A DNA stretch of 17,569 nucleotides from CAZSBB01 sp964605235 (GCA_964605235.1 CAZSBB010000065.1:1-17569); one strand, 5' to 3'. Numbered from the stretch's first letter, positions 1 to 7,535 are shown. The notes: generated from the sequence alone by a model not told the origin. Numbers and translations: made by a program.

Positions 1-251
1 CGATCCGGCAGCACCAGCGCGTAGCGACACAGATGCGGCGGATGATCGCAGACGAAAGTGCCGGCTCCCGGTCGGGCGTGCACAAACCCGTCGCGCATCA
101 GCCGATCCAGCGCCTTCTGCACCGTCGGCATGCCCACCCGAAATTCCCGCTCCAACTCCGCGCGGTTCGGCAACCGACTGCCGGGGCCGAACGCACCGGT
201 GACGATGCGCTGGCGAACGACGGCGGCGATGCGTTGGGAACTTGTTTTCAT
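1..251 (-). CDS. GntR-family transcriptional regulator, N-terminal part (3' end beyond the window)
   Basis: Reading the minus strand from an ATG at 251 gives 83 open codons that run off the left edge. The protein begins MKTSSQRIAAVVRQRIVTG and continues with a GntR-type winged helix-turn-helix: the GxFGPGSRLP turn (about residues 20-28), a recognition helix with the GMPTVQKALDRLMRDG pattern (about 41-56), and a wing ending in RPGAGTFV (about 60-67). In this family the C-terminal domain binds an effector, often a sugar in PVC bacteria, where LacI-like sensor domains are common; that domain lies outside the window. The gene diverges from the secreted propeller gene at 297, and the AT-rich gap between them contains an inverted repeat. 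Control of both genes is inferred. No clear Shine-Dalgarno sequence precedes the ATG. The family call is firm; the ligand is unknown. Confidence 0.85.
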   Translation of the reverse strand, partial: MKTSSQRIAAVVRQRIVTGAFGPGSRLPNRAELEREFRVGMPTVQKALDRLMRDGFVHARPGAGTFVCDHPPHLCRYALVLPD

Positions 252-258
252 CGGATCA

Positions 259-287
259 TTGACACGCTTAATATATTTTCAGATTAT
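259..287 (+). promoter_or_regulatory. Probable sigma-70-type promoter of the propeller gene
   Basis: A perfect TTGACA stands at 259-264. After a 17-bp spacer comes GATTAT at 282-287, which matches the -10 consensus at four of six positions. TATCAT at 285-290 matches five of six, but with a 20-bp spacer. The predicted start of transcription, around 294, lies only a few bases before the ATG at 297, so the transcript would be almost leaderless. This fits the absence of a Shine-Dalgarno sequence. The island is strikingly AT-rich in a GC-rich window. Confidence 0.55.
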
Positions 288-306
288 CATTCAATTATGA
301 AAATAT
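273..306. promoter_or_regulatory. Inverted repeat, candidate operator of the divergent GntR regulator
   Basis: ATATTTTCA at 273-281 is the exact reverse complement of TGAAAATAT at 298-306, with 16 bp between the arms. The repeat covers the -10 region and the start codon of the propeller gene and lies 22 bp upstream of the regulator's ATG. A protein bound here could block transcription in both directions. The repeat is seen directly; its use by the GntR protein is inferred from the divergent layout. Confidence 0.5.
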
Positions 307-2648
307 CTTATCTGGCCCCCCAAGGGGCGTCAACGAAATTCCGGGAGCTTGGTGCAGGGATTTTCCGCGCCGGCATCGGCGCGCTGCTGCTGTTGGCGAC
401 GGCTGCGTCAGCCTCGGGGCCCGCGCCTGCCACAACCACGACCGAAGCCGCAACGCTCAGTGTCGTGGCTGTACCCGCCGGCGCACAACTCAGTGCCGCG
501 GTGTACGACGCCGCCGGCCGCCAGGTGCGCGTGCTGCATCGGTTGACGCCCGCGCCGGCGTCCGGGCCAGTCACGCTTAGCTGGGATGGTCGGGATGATT
601 TCGGCGCGCCGGCGCCTGTGGGCACATACACCTGGAAGGCGCTGGTCAACACCGTGCAGGTGCGCGCCTTGCCCAGCGTGGGCAACACCGGCACGCCGCC
701 GTATGGCGACAGCAACGCCAGCAAGTGGGTCACCGGCGTGGCGTTCGACGCGGCCGGCAACTGGTACCAGACTGCTTCCTGGGATGAATCGGGCAAAGCG
801 CTGCGCAGCTTCGATGCGGCGGGCAACCCGCGCTGGAGCTATGGGCACAACGGGCTCTATGCCGTGGCGACCGATGGTCAGTACGTCTATGCCGTGGCGT
901 CGAATCTGGGCGGCAAGGAGAGTCAGCAGTGGGTGCGGCGGCAGCGTTGCAGCGATGGACATCCCGAGATGTGGGCGGACATGCCCGAAGGCCTGGTCAT
1001 CAACGCCGCCGCGCCGATCCCGCCGATTGCTGCAGGCCTGCGTCACCGCACCAACGAACAGCAGCGACAGGTGGTGGGGGTGAGCGCCCTCGCGGTGGAT
1101 GCCGCGCATCTGTACGTGAGCAATTGGCGCGAGAACCGCATCGACTGGTACGACAAGCGCACCGGCGCCGCAGCCGGCAGCCTGCCGTTTCCCGGGCCGC
1201 GCGGCCTGGCGGTCGATCCGCGCGGCGGGCTGTGGGTCGCCGACGGCGTGGCGAGCGTGGTGCGCCTCGACCTGACGGGCGCGGTGCTTCAGCGCATCAC
1301 GGGACTCAATGAGCCGGACGCGCTGGGACTGGTCGGGCCCGCGCAGGACCTGCTGGTGGCGGAGCGGGGGCCGAGCCAGGTGCTGTGTTTTGCCCGGGAA
1401 ACAGAGCAATTGCGCTGGGCCCGCGGCGGGCGGGCGGCGCCGGGACCGGTGCGCGACGACCGCTACCGCTGGGACTTCCTGTGCGCCGTCGGCGGCGGCG
1501 TGGACGGACGCTACGGCGTGACGGACAATGGCAATCAGCGCCTGCTGTTCTACCAACCCGATGGCGCGCTCTGGCGGCAGTACAAAGCCGACTTCGCCCA
1601 GCCCGGCCCGTTTGCCGATCCCAGCGTCGACCCGCGCCTGTTGCTGTCGGGACGCTTTCAATATGACGTAAACCTCGACACCGGGGCGTGGACTTTCACC
1701 CACAACTGGCTGCTGCCGGACCTGCGCTTCATGGACGGCAATGCGTTCTGCCGGAAGCTGTCCAACGGCCGGCGTTACCTGTTCTATCTCAACCCCAGCA
1801 ACTGGGGGCTGGGCGCCTATGCGTTGGGCGACGATGGCACAAGCATTCGCCGCAGCACCATGCTCGGCACGCTGTGGACCGGCGCGGATGACAACACCGA
1901 TCACCAGTGGAAGCCGCGCCCGTTCCGCTGGATCGACCGCAACGGCGACGGACAAGTTGAGGACAGCGAAACCAATTTCGAAGCCAGCGCTGCCGACCTC
2001 AACTACTTCGTCTGGCGCGGCTGGATCACTGAGCGCGGCGACTGGTACTACCACAACGTGACGCTCAAGCAGATCGAAAAACTCGCGCTGCTGGGCTTCG
2101 ATGCACATGGCAATCCGCAGTACGACTGGCAGCAGCGCCAGGTCGTGCTCCCGCCGGAGAAGCTGCCCGCCGGCTGGGAAGGCTTGCTGCGCGTGCTGCC
2201 CGGGAGCAGTGAAATGCTGCTGGGCGGCTATCCCGCGTGGACCCAACCCCAGCGAAAGCCCGGCGGGTTGTACCACCAGGGCGGCTGGGCGATCGCGCAT
2301 GTCAATGCCGGCGGCGAAATGGTCAGCCAGTTCCTCACCGAGCAGGAGTTTGTCGCCTTCGCCACCGATGGCCAGTTTGTGTATGCCGGGCACAATCCGC
2401 GCGGCCAGGAAGTGCACGTCTACACGCTCGATGGCTTGCTGGTCGCCAAACTCATTCCCGGTGCGGCATATGGCCACACGCTGGGTTGGATGGACACGGC
2501 TTCGCCGCTGACGGCTTTCATTCGTCCGGATCAACCCACGGAGCATCACCTGTATACCGAAGACGTGTTGTACTCCTGCCTGCTGCATTGGGTGCTCGCA
2601 GCGCCGGAGGGAACGCTGCGCCGCACCGAGGGCGTGGTGGAGCGGTGA
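297..2648 (+). CDS. Secreted protein with FlgD-like Ig domain and NHL/SMP-30-like beta-propeller
   Basis: 783 residues from the ATG at 297, chosen because a signal peptide starts there and the upstream codons overlap the divergent regulator and its promoter. Residues 1-40 form an export signal with a long N-region, the hydrophobic run AGIGALLLLATA and a likely cut after ASA. Residues 53-120 resemble the FlgD Ig-like domain (VYDAAGRQVRVL, SWDGRDDFGAPAPVGTYTW). Repeated blades with DAAGN, AVDPRGGLWVAD and ATDGQFVYAG patterns follow, notably around 260-360, as in NHL or SMP-30 type propellers. Near 545, DRNGDGQVEDSE looks like a dockerin or EF-hand calcium loop. No catalytic motif was recognised, so a role in binding or modifying a surface or extracellular carbohydrate is inference. 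It is probably controlled by the divergent GntR regulator. Confidence 0.8.
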   Translation: MKISYLAPQGASTKFRELGAGIFRAGIGALLLLATAASASGPAPATTTTEAATLSVVAVPAGAQLSAAVYDAAGRQVRVLHRLTPAPASGPVTLSWDGRDDFGAPAPVGTYTWKALVNTVQVRALPSVGNTGTPPYGDSNASKWVTGVAFDAAGNWYQTASWDESGKALRSFDAAGNPRWSYGHNGLYAVATDGQYVYAVASNLGGKESQQWVRRQRCSDGHPEMWADMPEGLVINAAAPIPPIAAGLRHRTNEQQRQVVGVSALAVDAAHLYVSNWRENRIDWYDKRTGAAAGSLPFPGPRGLAVDPRGGLWVADGVASVVRLDLTGAVLQRITGLNEPDALGLVGPAQDLLVAERGPSQVLCFARETEQLRWARGGRAAPGPVRDDRYRWDFLCAVGGGVDGRYGVTDNGNQRLLFYQPDGALWRQYKADFAQPGPFADPSVDPRLLLSGRFQYDVNLDTGAWTFTHNWLLPDLRFMDGNAFCRKLSNGRRYLFYLNPSNWGLGAYALGDDGTSIRRSTMLGTLWTGADDNTDHQWKPRPFRWIDRNGDGQVEDSETNFEASAADLNYFVWRGWITERGDWYYHNVTLKQIEKLALLGFDAHGNPQYDWQQRQVVLPPEKLPAGWEGLLRVLPGSSEMLLGGYPAWTQPQRKPGGLYHQGGWAIAHVNAGGEMVSQFLTEQEFVAFATDGQFVYAGHNPRGQEVHVYTLDGLLVAKLIPGAAYGHTLGWMDTASPLTAFIRPDQPTEHHLYTEDVLYSCLLHWVLAAPEGTLRRTEGVVER

Positions 2649-2685
2649 AGGAGACGGGCGGGCGAACGCTTGTTTGCCTGCCTCT

Positions 2686-2804
2686 GCAACGAGCCGGAAG
2701 CGTCAGCGACGGGCAGGGCGCCCCACATCTGATGGGCGGGGATCATGCCTTGAAGCTTGGGTGACCGGACGCTGTACCCGTCGCTGACGCTTCCGGCTCG
2801 TTGC
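2686..2804. repeat. 28-bp perfect inverted repeat with 63-nt loop, between convergent genes
   Basis: Bases 2686-2713 are the exact reverse complement of 2777-2804; the core is GAGCCGGAAGCGTCAGCGAC. The arms could fold into a long hairpin on either strand. They lie in the gap where the propeller gene (ending at 2648) and the secreted-protein gene (ending at 2911) converge. Possible roles are a two-way transcription stop or a pair of dispersed REP-like elements. No T-run follows either arm, so an intrinsic terminator is not obvious. No other copy was noticed in the window. Confidence 0.8.
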
Positions 2805-2854
2805 CCAGCGCTTGGCGATCTTTTTGTAGGTCCGGGCCGGCAGGGGCGCTTCAT

Positions 2855-2882
2855 GAAAAAACCCCGGGATTAACCGGGGTTT
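2855..2882 (-). terminator. Rho-independent terminator of the minus-strand gene ending at 2911
   Basis: On the minus strand AAACCCCGG (2882-2874) pairs with CCGGGGTTT (2867-2859) across a six-base loop. A run of T follows immediately (2861-2856 on that strand). It lies 29 bp beyond the stop codon at 2911, the expected place for an intrinsic terminator. Confidence 0.85.
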
Positions 2883-2910
2883 GGTGGGGTTGCAGGATGG
2901 GGGATGGCAA

Positions 2911-3537
2911 TCAGTTCTGCAGATTGCCGCGGTCGATGGAGAGTTTCATCATGGTGGGCAGCAGGTGATTGGAGCCGCGGTAGGTCAGCACCTGGCCCGA
3001 GAGCAGGAAGACGACTTTGTCGCCGCGCTCGAGCACGAGGTCTTCCATGCTCTGGAGAATCTGGCAGGGGACGATGATCATGGGCGGCTCCTGCGCCTGT
3101 TTGCCGTCGGCGTCGAAGACGAACAGCAGGTCTTTGCCGTTGGGCGAGCGGACCAGTCGGCCGCGCCGGTTGACGACGAATTCACCCTCGCGGCGCAGCT
3201 GGGGCCGGGGCAGTCCCGGGGCGACGCCGATGACCTTGGGGTCCACTTCCACCTTGGGCGTGGGCGACAGCAGGGGGCTGCTGGACGGAGCCGTGGGGTT
3301 GGTGCGCTGAGCGGGTTCGATCATCGGATTCTTCTGCAGCTTCTGCAGCATCTGATCGACCACATCGGCGGCGGGCTGGGCGTTGTCGCCGGCGGGCTTG
3401 GGCGTTTCGGCGGCGGCGGGGGCGGCCGGCTGGGCTTCCTTGGCGGCGGCGACGCCTTCATCCGCCCGGGTCTGCGTGCTCGATGCGCACCACAGGCCCA
3501 GTGACAGCAACAGCAAGGCGGCGGCGAAACGGGGCAT
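2911..3537 (-). CDS. Secreted protein of unknown function
   Basis: 208 residues. The start at 3537 is fixed by a strong AGGGAGA (3544-3550 on the minus strand) six bases upstream, and a signal peptide begins there: MPRFAAALLLLSLGLWC followed by a probable cut after TRA near residue 26. The reading frame extends 38 codons further upstream but without support. After the signal comes an Ala/Pro/Glu-rich linker (about 27-60), then a Pro/Ser-rich segment, then a compact C-terminal part (about 115-208) with EFVVNRRGRLVRSPNG, LLFVFDADGK and FLLSGQVLTYRGSNHLLP. The last block reads like a small beta-strand domain. I do not recognise a named family. It is the last gene of the minus-strand series, 58 bp after the TIM-barrel gene, with a terminator behind it. 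Confidence 0.75.
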   Translation of the reverse strand: MPRFAAALLLLSLGLWCASSTQTRADEGVAAAKEAQPAAPAAAETPKPAGDNAQPAADVVDQMLQKLQKNPMIEPAQRTNPTAPSSSPLLSPTPKVEVDPKVIGVAPGLPRPQLRREGEFVVNRRGRLVRSPNGKDLLFVFDADGKQAQEPPMIIVPCQILQSMEDLVLERGDKVVFLLSGQVLTYRGSNHLLPTMMKLSIDRGNLQN

Positions 3538-3543
3538 GATGAA

Positions 3544-3550
3544 TCTCCCT
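3544..3550 (-). promoter_or_regulatory. Shine-Dalgarno AGGGAGA deciding the start at 3537
   Basis: AGGGAGA on the minus strand, six bases before the ATG at 3537. It favours the short, signal-peptide-bearing form of the secreted protein over the 38-codon-longer frame. Confidence 0.7.
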
Positions 3551-3595
3551 ACAGGTGGCGAGGTCCGGTCCAGTGTAACCGCTGACGCCATCGAC

Positions 3596-4462
3596 TCAGC
3601 GCCACGGGGCTTTGACCTGCGCCAGCAGCTTGACCGCGGCATCGGCGGCAATGGCGAAACACTCGCCGGCAGACAGATCGACGAACGCCTTGCTCTCGCT
3701 GCCGCTGACGTGGGTCGCCTGCACGGCCTTGGAGTGTTTCAGGTGCGGTTCGAGGATCGCCGGGCCGGTCCAGCCGCGCGCCACGGCGTCGGCGAGGATG
3801 CGCGGCGCCTGGCCGTTGCCTTGGCCGATGGGAACGTGCTGGTTGCTCTTGTTGCTGTCCTTGAGATGGAAGGCGTCGTTGCGTTCGCGGAGCTTGAGCC
3901 AGTTGCTCCACACATCGTCGCCTGACTGGTTGTAGTTGTCGAAGTCGAAGATGAGCTTGAAGACCTTGCCGTCGTGCAGGTTGTCGGCAATCTCCACGAC
4001 CTGATCGCAGCGGTCGCCGAAGATGTGGCGTTCGTTTTCGTGATAGAGCACGAGGTTGAGCTTGGCCGCCAGATCGCGGAGGCGCGCCAGGCGGTCGAGG
4101 GATTCGCGGCGCCACTGTTCCAGCGGGGCCTGTTGTTTGTTGTAGTAGCTGAAAATGCGGACGGCGCGGCAGTTGAACACGTCGGCGAGCTGGCCGAGGT
4201 GGCGCAGCTTGTCGAGGTCGATCTGCAGGTCGTCGCTGATGTCGATTTTGCCCAGGGGCGAGCCGAACATGTTGACGGTGACGCCGGCGGCTTTGAGCTT
4301 GGCGGCGGCGGCTTTGGCGACCTCCAGCGGGAGGGCGGAGATGTTGTGGCCATCGACGCCGCGCAGGTCGATGTGCTTGAGGCCGGCTTTCTGCAGCGCG
4401 GCAATCTGGTCATCGGTGGAGGGGCCGGCTTCGTCGGCGAAGGCGCTGAGCGTCCAGGTCAT
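3596..4462 (-). CDS. Sugar phosphate isomerase/epimerase-type TIM barrel (AP-endonuclease family 2 fold)
   Basis: 288 residues from the ATG at 4462 (MTWTLSAFADEAGPSTDDQI), the usual beginning of this family. The frame continues 26 codons upstream, but those codons are Arg/Pro-rich and show no sign of coding. The fold shows in LSAFADEAG (strand 1), HIDLRGVDG (strand 2), VTVNMFGSPLGKID and RAVRIFSYY. Metal-site candidates sit in YHENERH (Glu142), FDFDNYNQSGDD (Asp173/175), FHLKDSN (His199) and AILEPHL (Glu238). HVPIGQGNG (about 209) is the family's conserved late loop. Members interconvert keto sugars or act as dehydratases with a divalent metal; the substrate here cannot be read from sequence. 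It lies 84 bp after the lipoprotein and near a Gfo/Idh/MocA dehydrogenase, a frequent pairing in sugar catabolism. Confidence 0.88.
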   Translation of the reverse strand: MTWTLSAFADEAGPSTDDQIAALQKAGLKHIDLRGVDGHNISALPLEVAKAAAAKLKAAGVTVNMFGSPLGKIDISDDLQIDLDKLRHLGQLADVFNCRAVRIFSYYNKQQAPLEQWRRESLDRLARLRDLAAKLNLVLYHENERHIFGDRCDQVVEIADNLHDGKVFKLIFDFDNYNQSGDDVWSNWLKLRERNDAFHLKDSNKSNQHVPIGQGNGQAPRILADAVARGWTGPAILEPHLKHSKAVQATHVSGSESKAFVDLSAGECFAIAADAAVKLLAQVKAPWR

Positions 4463-4546
4463 GATGCAAAACTCGCTTTCAGGTAAGGGCGGGAGACGCG
4501 GCCGAGCGCGGGTTTGCGCCACGCGCTTGGCGCGGGTCAAGTGAAG

Positions 4547-5194
4547 TTACTGCTGCGGGGATTCGATGGCGCTGGATTCCACCAGGGGCATGGCCGCCGC
4601 GCCGGGGTCTGCGGTGGGGGCGGGTTGGGGCGCAGGCTCGGCTTGTTCGCCGGGCATGGGGGCGGGTTGCTCATCGGCGGTGGGGGCGGGGCTCAGGCGC
4701 AGGGCTTCGTCGACATCGCCGCGCCACACGCGGATCCGGCCGGCGCGCCATCCGCCGGGGAGGTAACGGTTGAGGTAGACGGTGACGAGTTCGCGTTGTT
4801 CGGGATCGTTCAGGCCGGGCGTGACCGGGCGCACCAGGTCCACGGCGGCGCTGGTGCCGCGGATGCGGACCTGACGGATTTCGATGACCGGGACATCGGG
4901 GGTGACGCCGGCGCTGGACCACATCGCCTGATCGCCCAGGCGGGGGAGGATGGCGGCATAGGTGAGCGGTTCGGTGCCGCGCGGCATGACCAGTTGGTAG
5001 GCGCCCGGCTCAGGGCGCTGGAGCAGGACCGCCAGCACGGCTTCGACCACGGCGTCGCGGACGTTGACGTTGTTGGGATTGTTGGTCGCCAGCGCGTCGC
5101 CGGGTTGAGCGGGGACGTTGACGTAGGGCGAACAGGCGGTCACGGACGCCAGCAGCAGGCCGACGAACGCGAAGCGGAGCAGACGAGAACCCAT
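4547..5194 (-). CDS. Lipoprotein of unknown function
   Basis: 215 residues from the ATG at 5194, preceded by a GGGG-containing Shine-Dalgarno eight bases upstream. MGSRLLRFAFVGLLLASVTAC is a lipoprotein signal with the lipobox SVTAC; Cys21 would carry the lipid. A globular part follows to about residue 165. It includes VRDAVVEAVLAVLLQR, PEPGAYQLVMPRGTEPLTY, VPVIEIRQVRIRGTSAAVDLVRP and LVTVYLNRYLPGGWRAGRIR, which suggest a mixed alpha/beta domain. The last 50 residues are Pro/Ala/Glu-rich and probably disordered. I do not recognise the family. It lies 90 bp after the dehydrogenase and 84 bp before the TIM-barrel gene, but nothing ties it to sugar use beyond position. Confidence 0.8.
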   Translation of the reverse strand: MGSRLLRFAFVGLLLASVTACSPYVNVPAQPGDALATNNPNNVNVRDAVVEAVLAVLLQRPEPGAYQLVMPRGTEPLTYAAILPRLGDQAMWSSAGVTPDVPVIEIRQVRIRGTSAAVDLVRPVTPGLNDPEQRELVTVYLNRYLPGGWRAGRIRVWRGDVDEALRLSPAPTADEQPAPMPGEQAEPAPQPAPTADPGAAAMPLVESSAIESPQQ

Positions 5195-5284
5195 GGCGCA
5201 TCCCCTTTGCGGGCAGGAACGGATGACGGTCGCATAACCGGCGTCAGTTTACACCAAGCCGTCGAGCCGCGCGAGTGGGGTCGA

Positions 5285-6529
5285 TTACCGCAGCAGATCG
5301 CTGGTGACATCGAGCACCGAGCTGATTTCGACGGTCTGGCGGGCAGCGCGGCTCTTTTCCGCCGCGACGGCGACCGCCACCGCCCAGGTGCCGTCGACGC
5401 CGCCGGTCCTGGGGCGCTGGCCCTGGGCGATGCAGCCGAGGAAGTCGCGGATCATCTTGGGGTCCGCGCCGCCGTGGCCGCCGGTTTCCTTGCCGATCTT
5501 GTGAATGCTGTGGTCGCGGGTCCAGCGGGGGTAGACATGGATGTCGTTGTCCATGTCGGTTTCGCCGTGGGCGCCGGTGCCTTCGATGAGGTAGCGGCGG
5601 AGCGTGATGGGGGTGGCGAAATATTCGCTGTGGCTGGCGGTGACGCCGTTCTGGTATTCGACGATGGCGATGCCCTGGTCATGGGTGTCCTTTTCGGACG
5701 TGTACATGCACAGGTCTTTGTGATAGCCGTCGACCTTGGCGGTGTCCTGGTTGAACATCTGGGTCGAGGCGCCCAGGTGCATCTTGACGTAATGCGCCAC
5801 ATCGGGGCATTCGTCGGCATAGGCGCACTGCGAACAGGTCGGGCCCACTTCCACGCCGGGGCGCGGGGTGAAGGGCAGGCGTTCGGGTTTGAAGGTGAAG
5901 ACGTTGGCGAAGCAGGACACCCGCAGCGGGCGGATGGGATTGAGGAAGTGGTTGAGCACGTCGAAATCGTGCGAGCCCTTGTGCAGCCACAGGCCGCCGC
6001 TGTACTTCATCAGGCGATTCCAGCGGGAGTGGTAGGTGCGGCCGCCATCGTAGTGCTCGATCGCCTGGATGGAGAAGATGTCGCCGAACGTGCCCGCGTC
6101 GATCAAGGCTTTGAGCTTGCGGATCATCGGGGCGTGGCGCAGGTTGAAGCCCATGTAGAGCACCTTGCCCGCCTGCCGGGAGGCTTCGATCACCCGCAGG
6201 CAGCCGTCGACGGTGGTCGCCAGCGGCTTGTCCACCAGCACATGCTTGCCATGCTTGAAGGCAGTCAGCGCGCCTTCCTCATGCAGATAGTCAGGCGTGG
6301 TGATGATCACCGCGTCGACATCCTTGCGCTGGCACAAAGCCTCGGCATCGGCGTGCCAGGTGATGTCCGGACGCTGCAGGTAAGCCTTGCCCGCGTTGAC
6401 GCGCTCGCCGTTGGGGTCGGCAATGCCCACGACCTCCGCCTGGTCGGCGAACTCCTTGACAATGTTTTCGCCGAAGCTGTTGATGCCCCGACCGCCGGCG
6501 CCGATGATCCCGATCCGCAACTTGCTCAT
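5285..6529 (-). CDS. Gfo/Idh/MocA-family NAD(P)-dependent oxidoreductase
   Basis: 414 residues from the ATG at 6529 (MSKLRIGIIGAGGRG); the 26 codons upstream in the same frame look non-coding. The Rossmann fold begins with GIIGAGGRG (7-15). DAVIITTPDYLHEE (about 72-85) and DKPLA (100-104, with the catalytic-type Lys101) complete the N-terminal dinucleotide domain. YMGFNLRHAP and LWLHKGSHDFDVLNHF (His187 in the active-site position) start the C-terminal substrate domain. This family oxidises or reduces hydroxyls of sugars, inositols or sugar acids. An unusual feature is CSQCAYADEC (Cys232, Cys235, Cys241), a cysteine cluster that could bind metal. There is no export signal, so it should be cytoplasmic. 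Neighbours, a TIM-barrel isomerase and a GH115-like hydrolase, point to carbohydrate catabolism; the substrate is unknown. Confidence 0.92.
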   Translation of the reverse strand: MSKLRIGIIGAGGRGINSFGENIVKEFADQAEVVGIADPNGERVNAGKAYLQRPDITWHADAEALCQRKDVDAVIITTPDYLHEEGALTAFKHGKHVLVDKPLATTVDGCLRVIEASRQAGKVLYMGFNLRHAPMIRKLKALIDAGTFGDIFSIQAIEHYDGGRTYHSRWNRLMKYSGGLWLHKGSHDFDVLNHFLNPIRPLRVSCFANVFTFKPERLPFTPRPGVEVGPTCSQCAYADECPDVAHYVKMHLGASTQMFNQDTAKVDGYHKDLCMYTSEKDTHDQGIAIVEYQNGVTASHSEYFATPITLRRYLIEGTGAHGETDMDNDIHVYPRWTRDHSIHKIGKETGGHGGADPKMIRDFLGCIAQGQRPRTGGVDGTWAVAVAVAAEKSRAARQTVEISSVLDVTSDLLR

Positions 6530-6680
6530 GTTCGATGGACTCGCTGGTGGGCGGTCAACGCCATGCCAGCCCGGCACGGCTTGCCTACCCAAGTTTGAAA
6601 ACGCCAACTGTACGCCTCCCGCTCAGGCGATGCAAAGGCGCGGAACAGCGCGTACAGACCAATGAAATCGACTTGGGATG

Positions 6681-6692
6681 GACCGGCCGGTC
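6681..6692. repeat. 12-bp perfect palindrome just downstream of the C39-like peptidase gene
   Basis: GACCGGCCGGTC reads the same on both strands and starts four bases after the stop codon at 6696. It is GC-only in its core and has no T-run behind it on the minus strand. It may be a weak stop signal, a protein site or chance. Confidence 0.3.
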
Positions 6693-6695
6693 GGT

Positions 6696-7535
6696 TCAGC
6701 CGGCGTAGCTGGCGCAGAAGCTGATGGCGTGGCCCAGGTAGCGGGCGTCGAACTCGGCGCGCGGCAGGGTCACGCGCCCGCGGTCGGGATCCGCCAGCAG
6801 CACCTGGCGCTCGTCAATGCTCATGACCACCACCATGTGCGATTGCCCCGGCACTTCCAGCACCCGCAGCGGCGTCAGCAGCGGCCCTTTGAGTATCCGC
6901 AGTTGCTCGACGGTGGGGTGGATAATCCGTGCCCGCACCGGCGTGCCCGCCAGCCGCTGGTTGAGGCCTTCCATCGCCCGGATCAACGTCGCCCCCTGCG
7001 CGGGGCGGGTGGTCGTGAGCTGCGCCATCTCCGCTTCCGTGGCGGGAACCCCCGGCAGACGCAGTTGATTGATCGCCGTGGCGCAGGCCGCCGGCACGCA
7101 GGAATAATCCGTGCTCTGCAGCACCAGCCCCGTCGGGCTCGCCTGCGCGTCATCGAGATGCGGCGGCGGCTGGATCATCCACAAGCCGGCGTACACGAAC
7201 AACCCCGCGCCCACCAACGCCCCCGCCGCGGCGATGCGATGCTGCTGAGGATGCGGACTCAAACCCCACACCACCCCCAACCCCAGCATGAAGAACGGCG
7301 TCGCCAGCGTGGATTCCAGGTAGTACAACCAGCCCGCCGGGATCACCTGCACCGCCAGCTCCGGCCGCTGCACCAGCCAACCCCAGAAGCCCATCAGCAA
7401 CAGCGACAGCACCAGCCCCAGCCGGGCACGCCAGCGCGGGCCGCGCCCCAGCCCGTGGCCCCCCAGCAACGCCAGCAGGCCCAGCGCGGCGACCAGTGAA
7501 AACCACAGATGTGGAATGGTTATGGCGGTGTCCAT
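6696..7535 (-). CDS. Membrane-anchored C39-like cysteine peptidase
   Basis: 279 residues. The start at 7535 is supported by GGAG (7543-7546) seven bases upstream; the frame extends 23 codons further without support. The N-terminal half has about four hydrophobic segments (roughly 11-25, 37-55, 75-92 and 103-121). The C-terminal half matches the papain-like peptidase C39 fold: Gln140 in LQSTDYSCVPAACATAI supplies the oxyanion residue, Cys146 the nucleophile, His233 in GQSHMVVV and Asp249 or Asp251 in LADPDRG the rest of the triad. C39 enzymes usually cut double-glycine leader peptides as part of an ABC exporter. No ATPase or peptide precursor gene is seen nearby, so this is an orphan form of unknown target. 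All expected catalytic residues are present, so it is probably active. Confidence 0.75.
   Translation of the reverse strand: MDTAITIPHLWFSLVAALGLLALLGGHGLGRGPRWRARLGLVLSLLLMGFWGWLVQRPELAVQVIPAGWLYYLESTLATPFFMLGLGVVWGLSPHPQQHRIAAAGALVGAGLFVYAGLWMIQPPPHLDDAQASPTGLVLQSTDYSCVPAACATAINQLRLPGVPATEAEMAQLTTTRPAQGATLIRAMEGLNQRLAGTPVRARIIHPTVEQLRILKGPLLTPLRVLEVPGQSHMVVVMSIDERQVLLADPDRGRVTLPRAEFDARYLGHAISFCASYAG

Noticed and set aside
261..306. Fur box near the left promoter
   Set aside because: The AT-rich stretch resembles a few bases of the Fur consensus but does not match over 19 bp, and neither neighbour is an iron gene.
408..2588. 726-codon open frame on the minus strand
   Set aside because: It lies wholly opposite the propeller gene, has no domain or signal, and its Arg/Ala/Val-rich composition is that of a GC-rich antisense shadow.
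4514..6598. 694-codon open frame on the plus strand
   Set aside because: It runs opposite the lipoprotein and Gfo/Idh/MocA genes, both clearly coding on the minus strand; the translation is Gly/Ala/Asp-rich without motifs.
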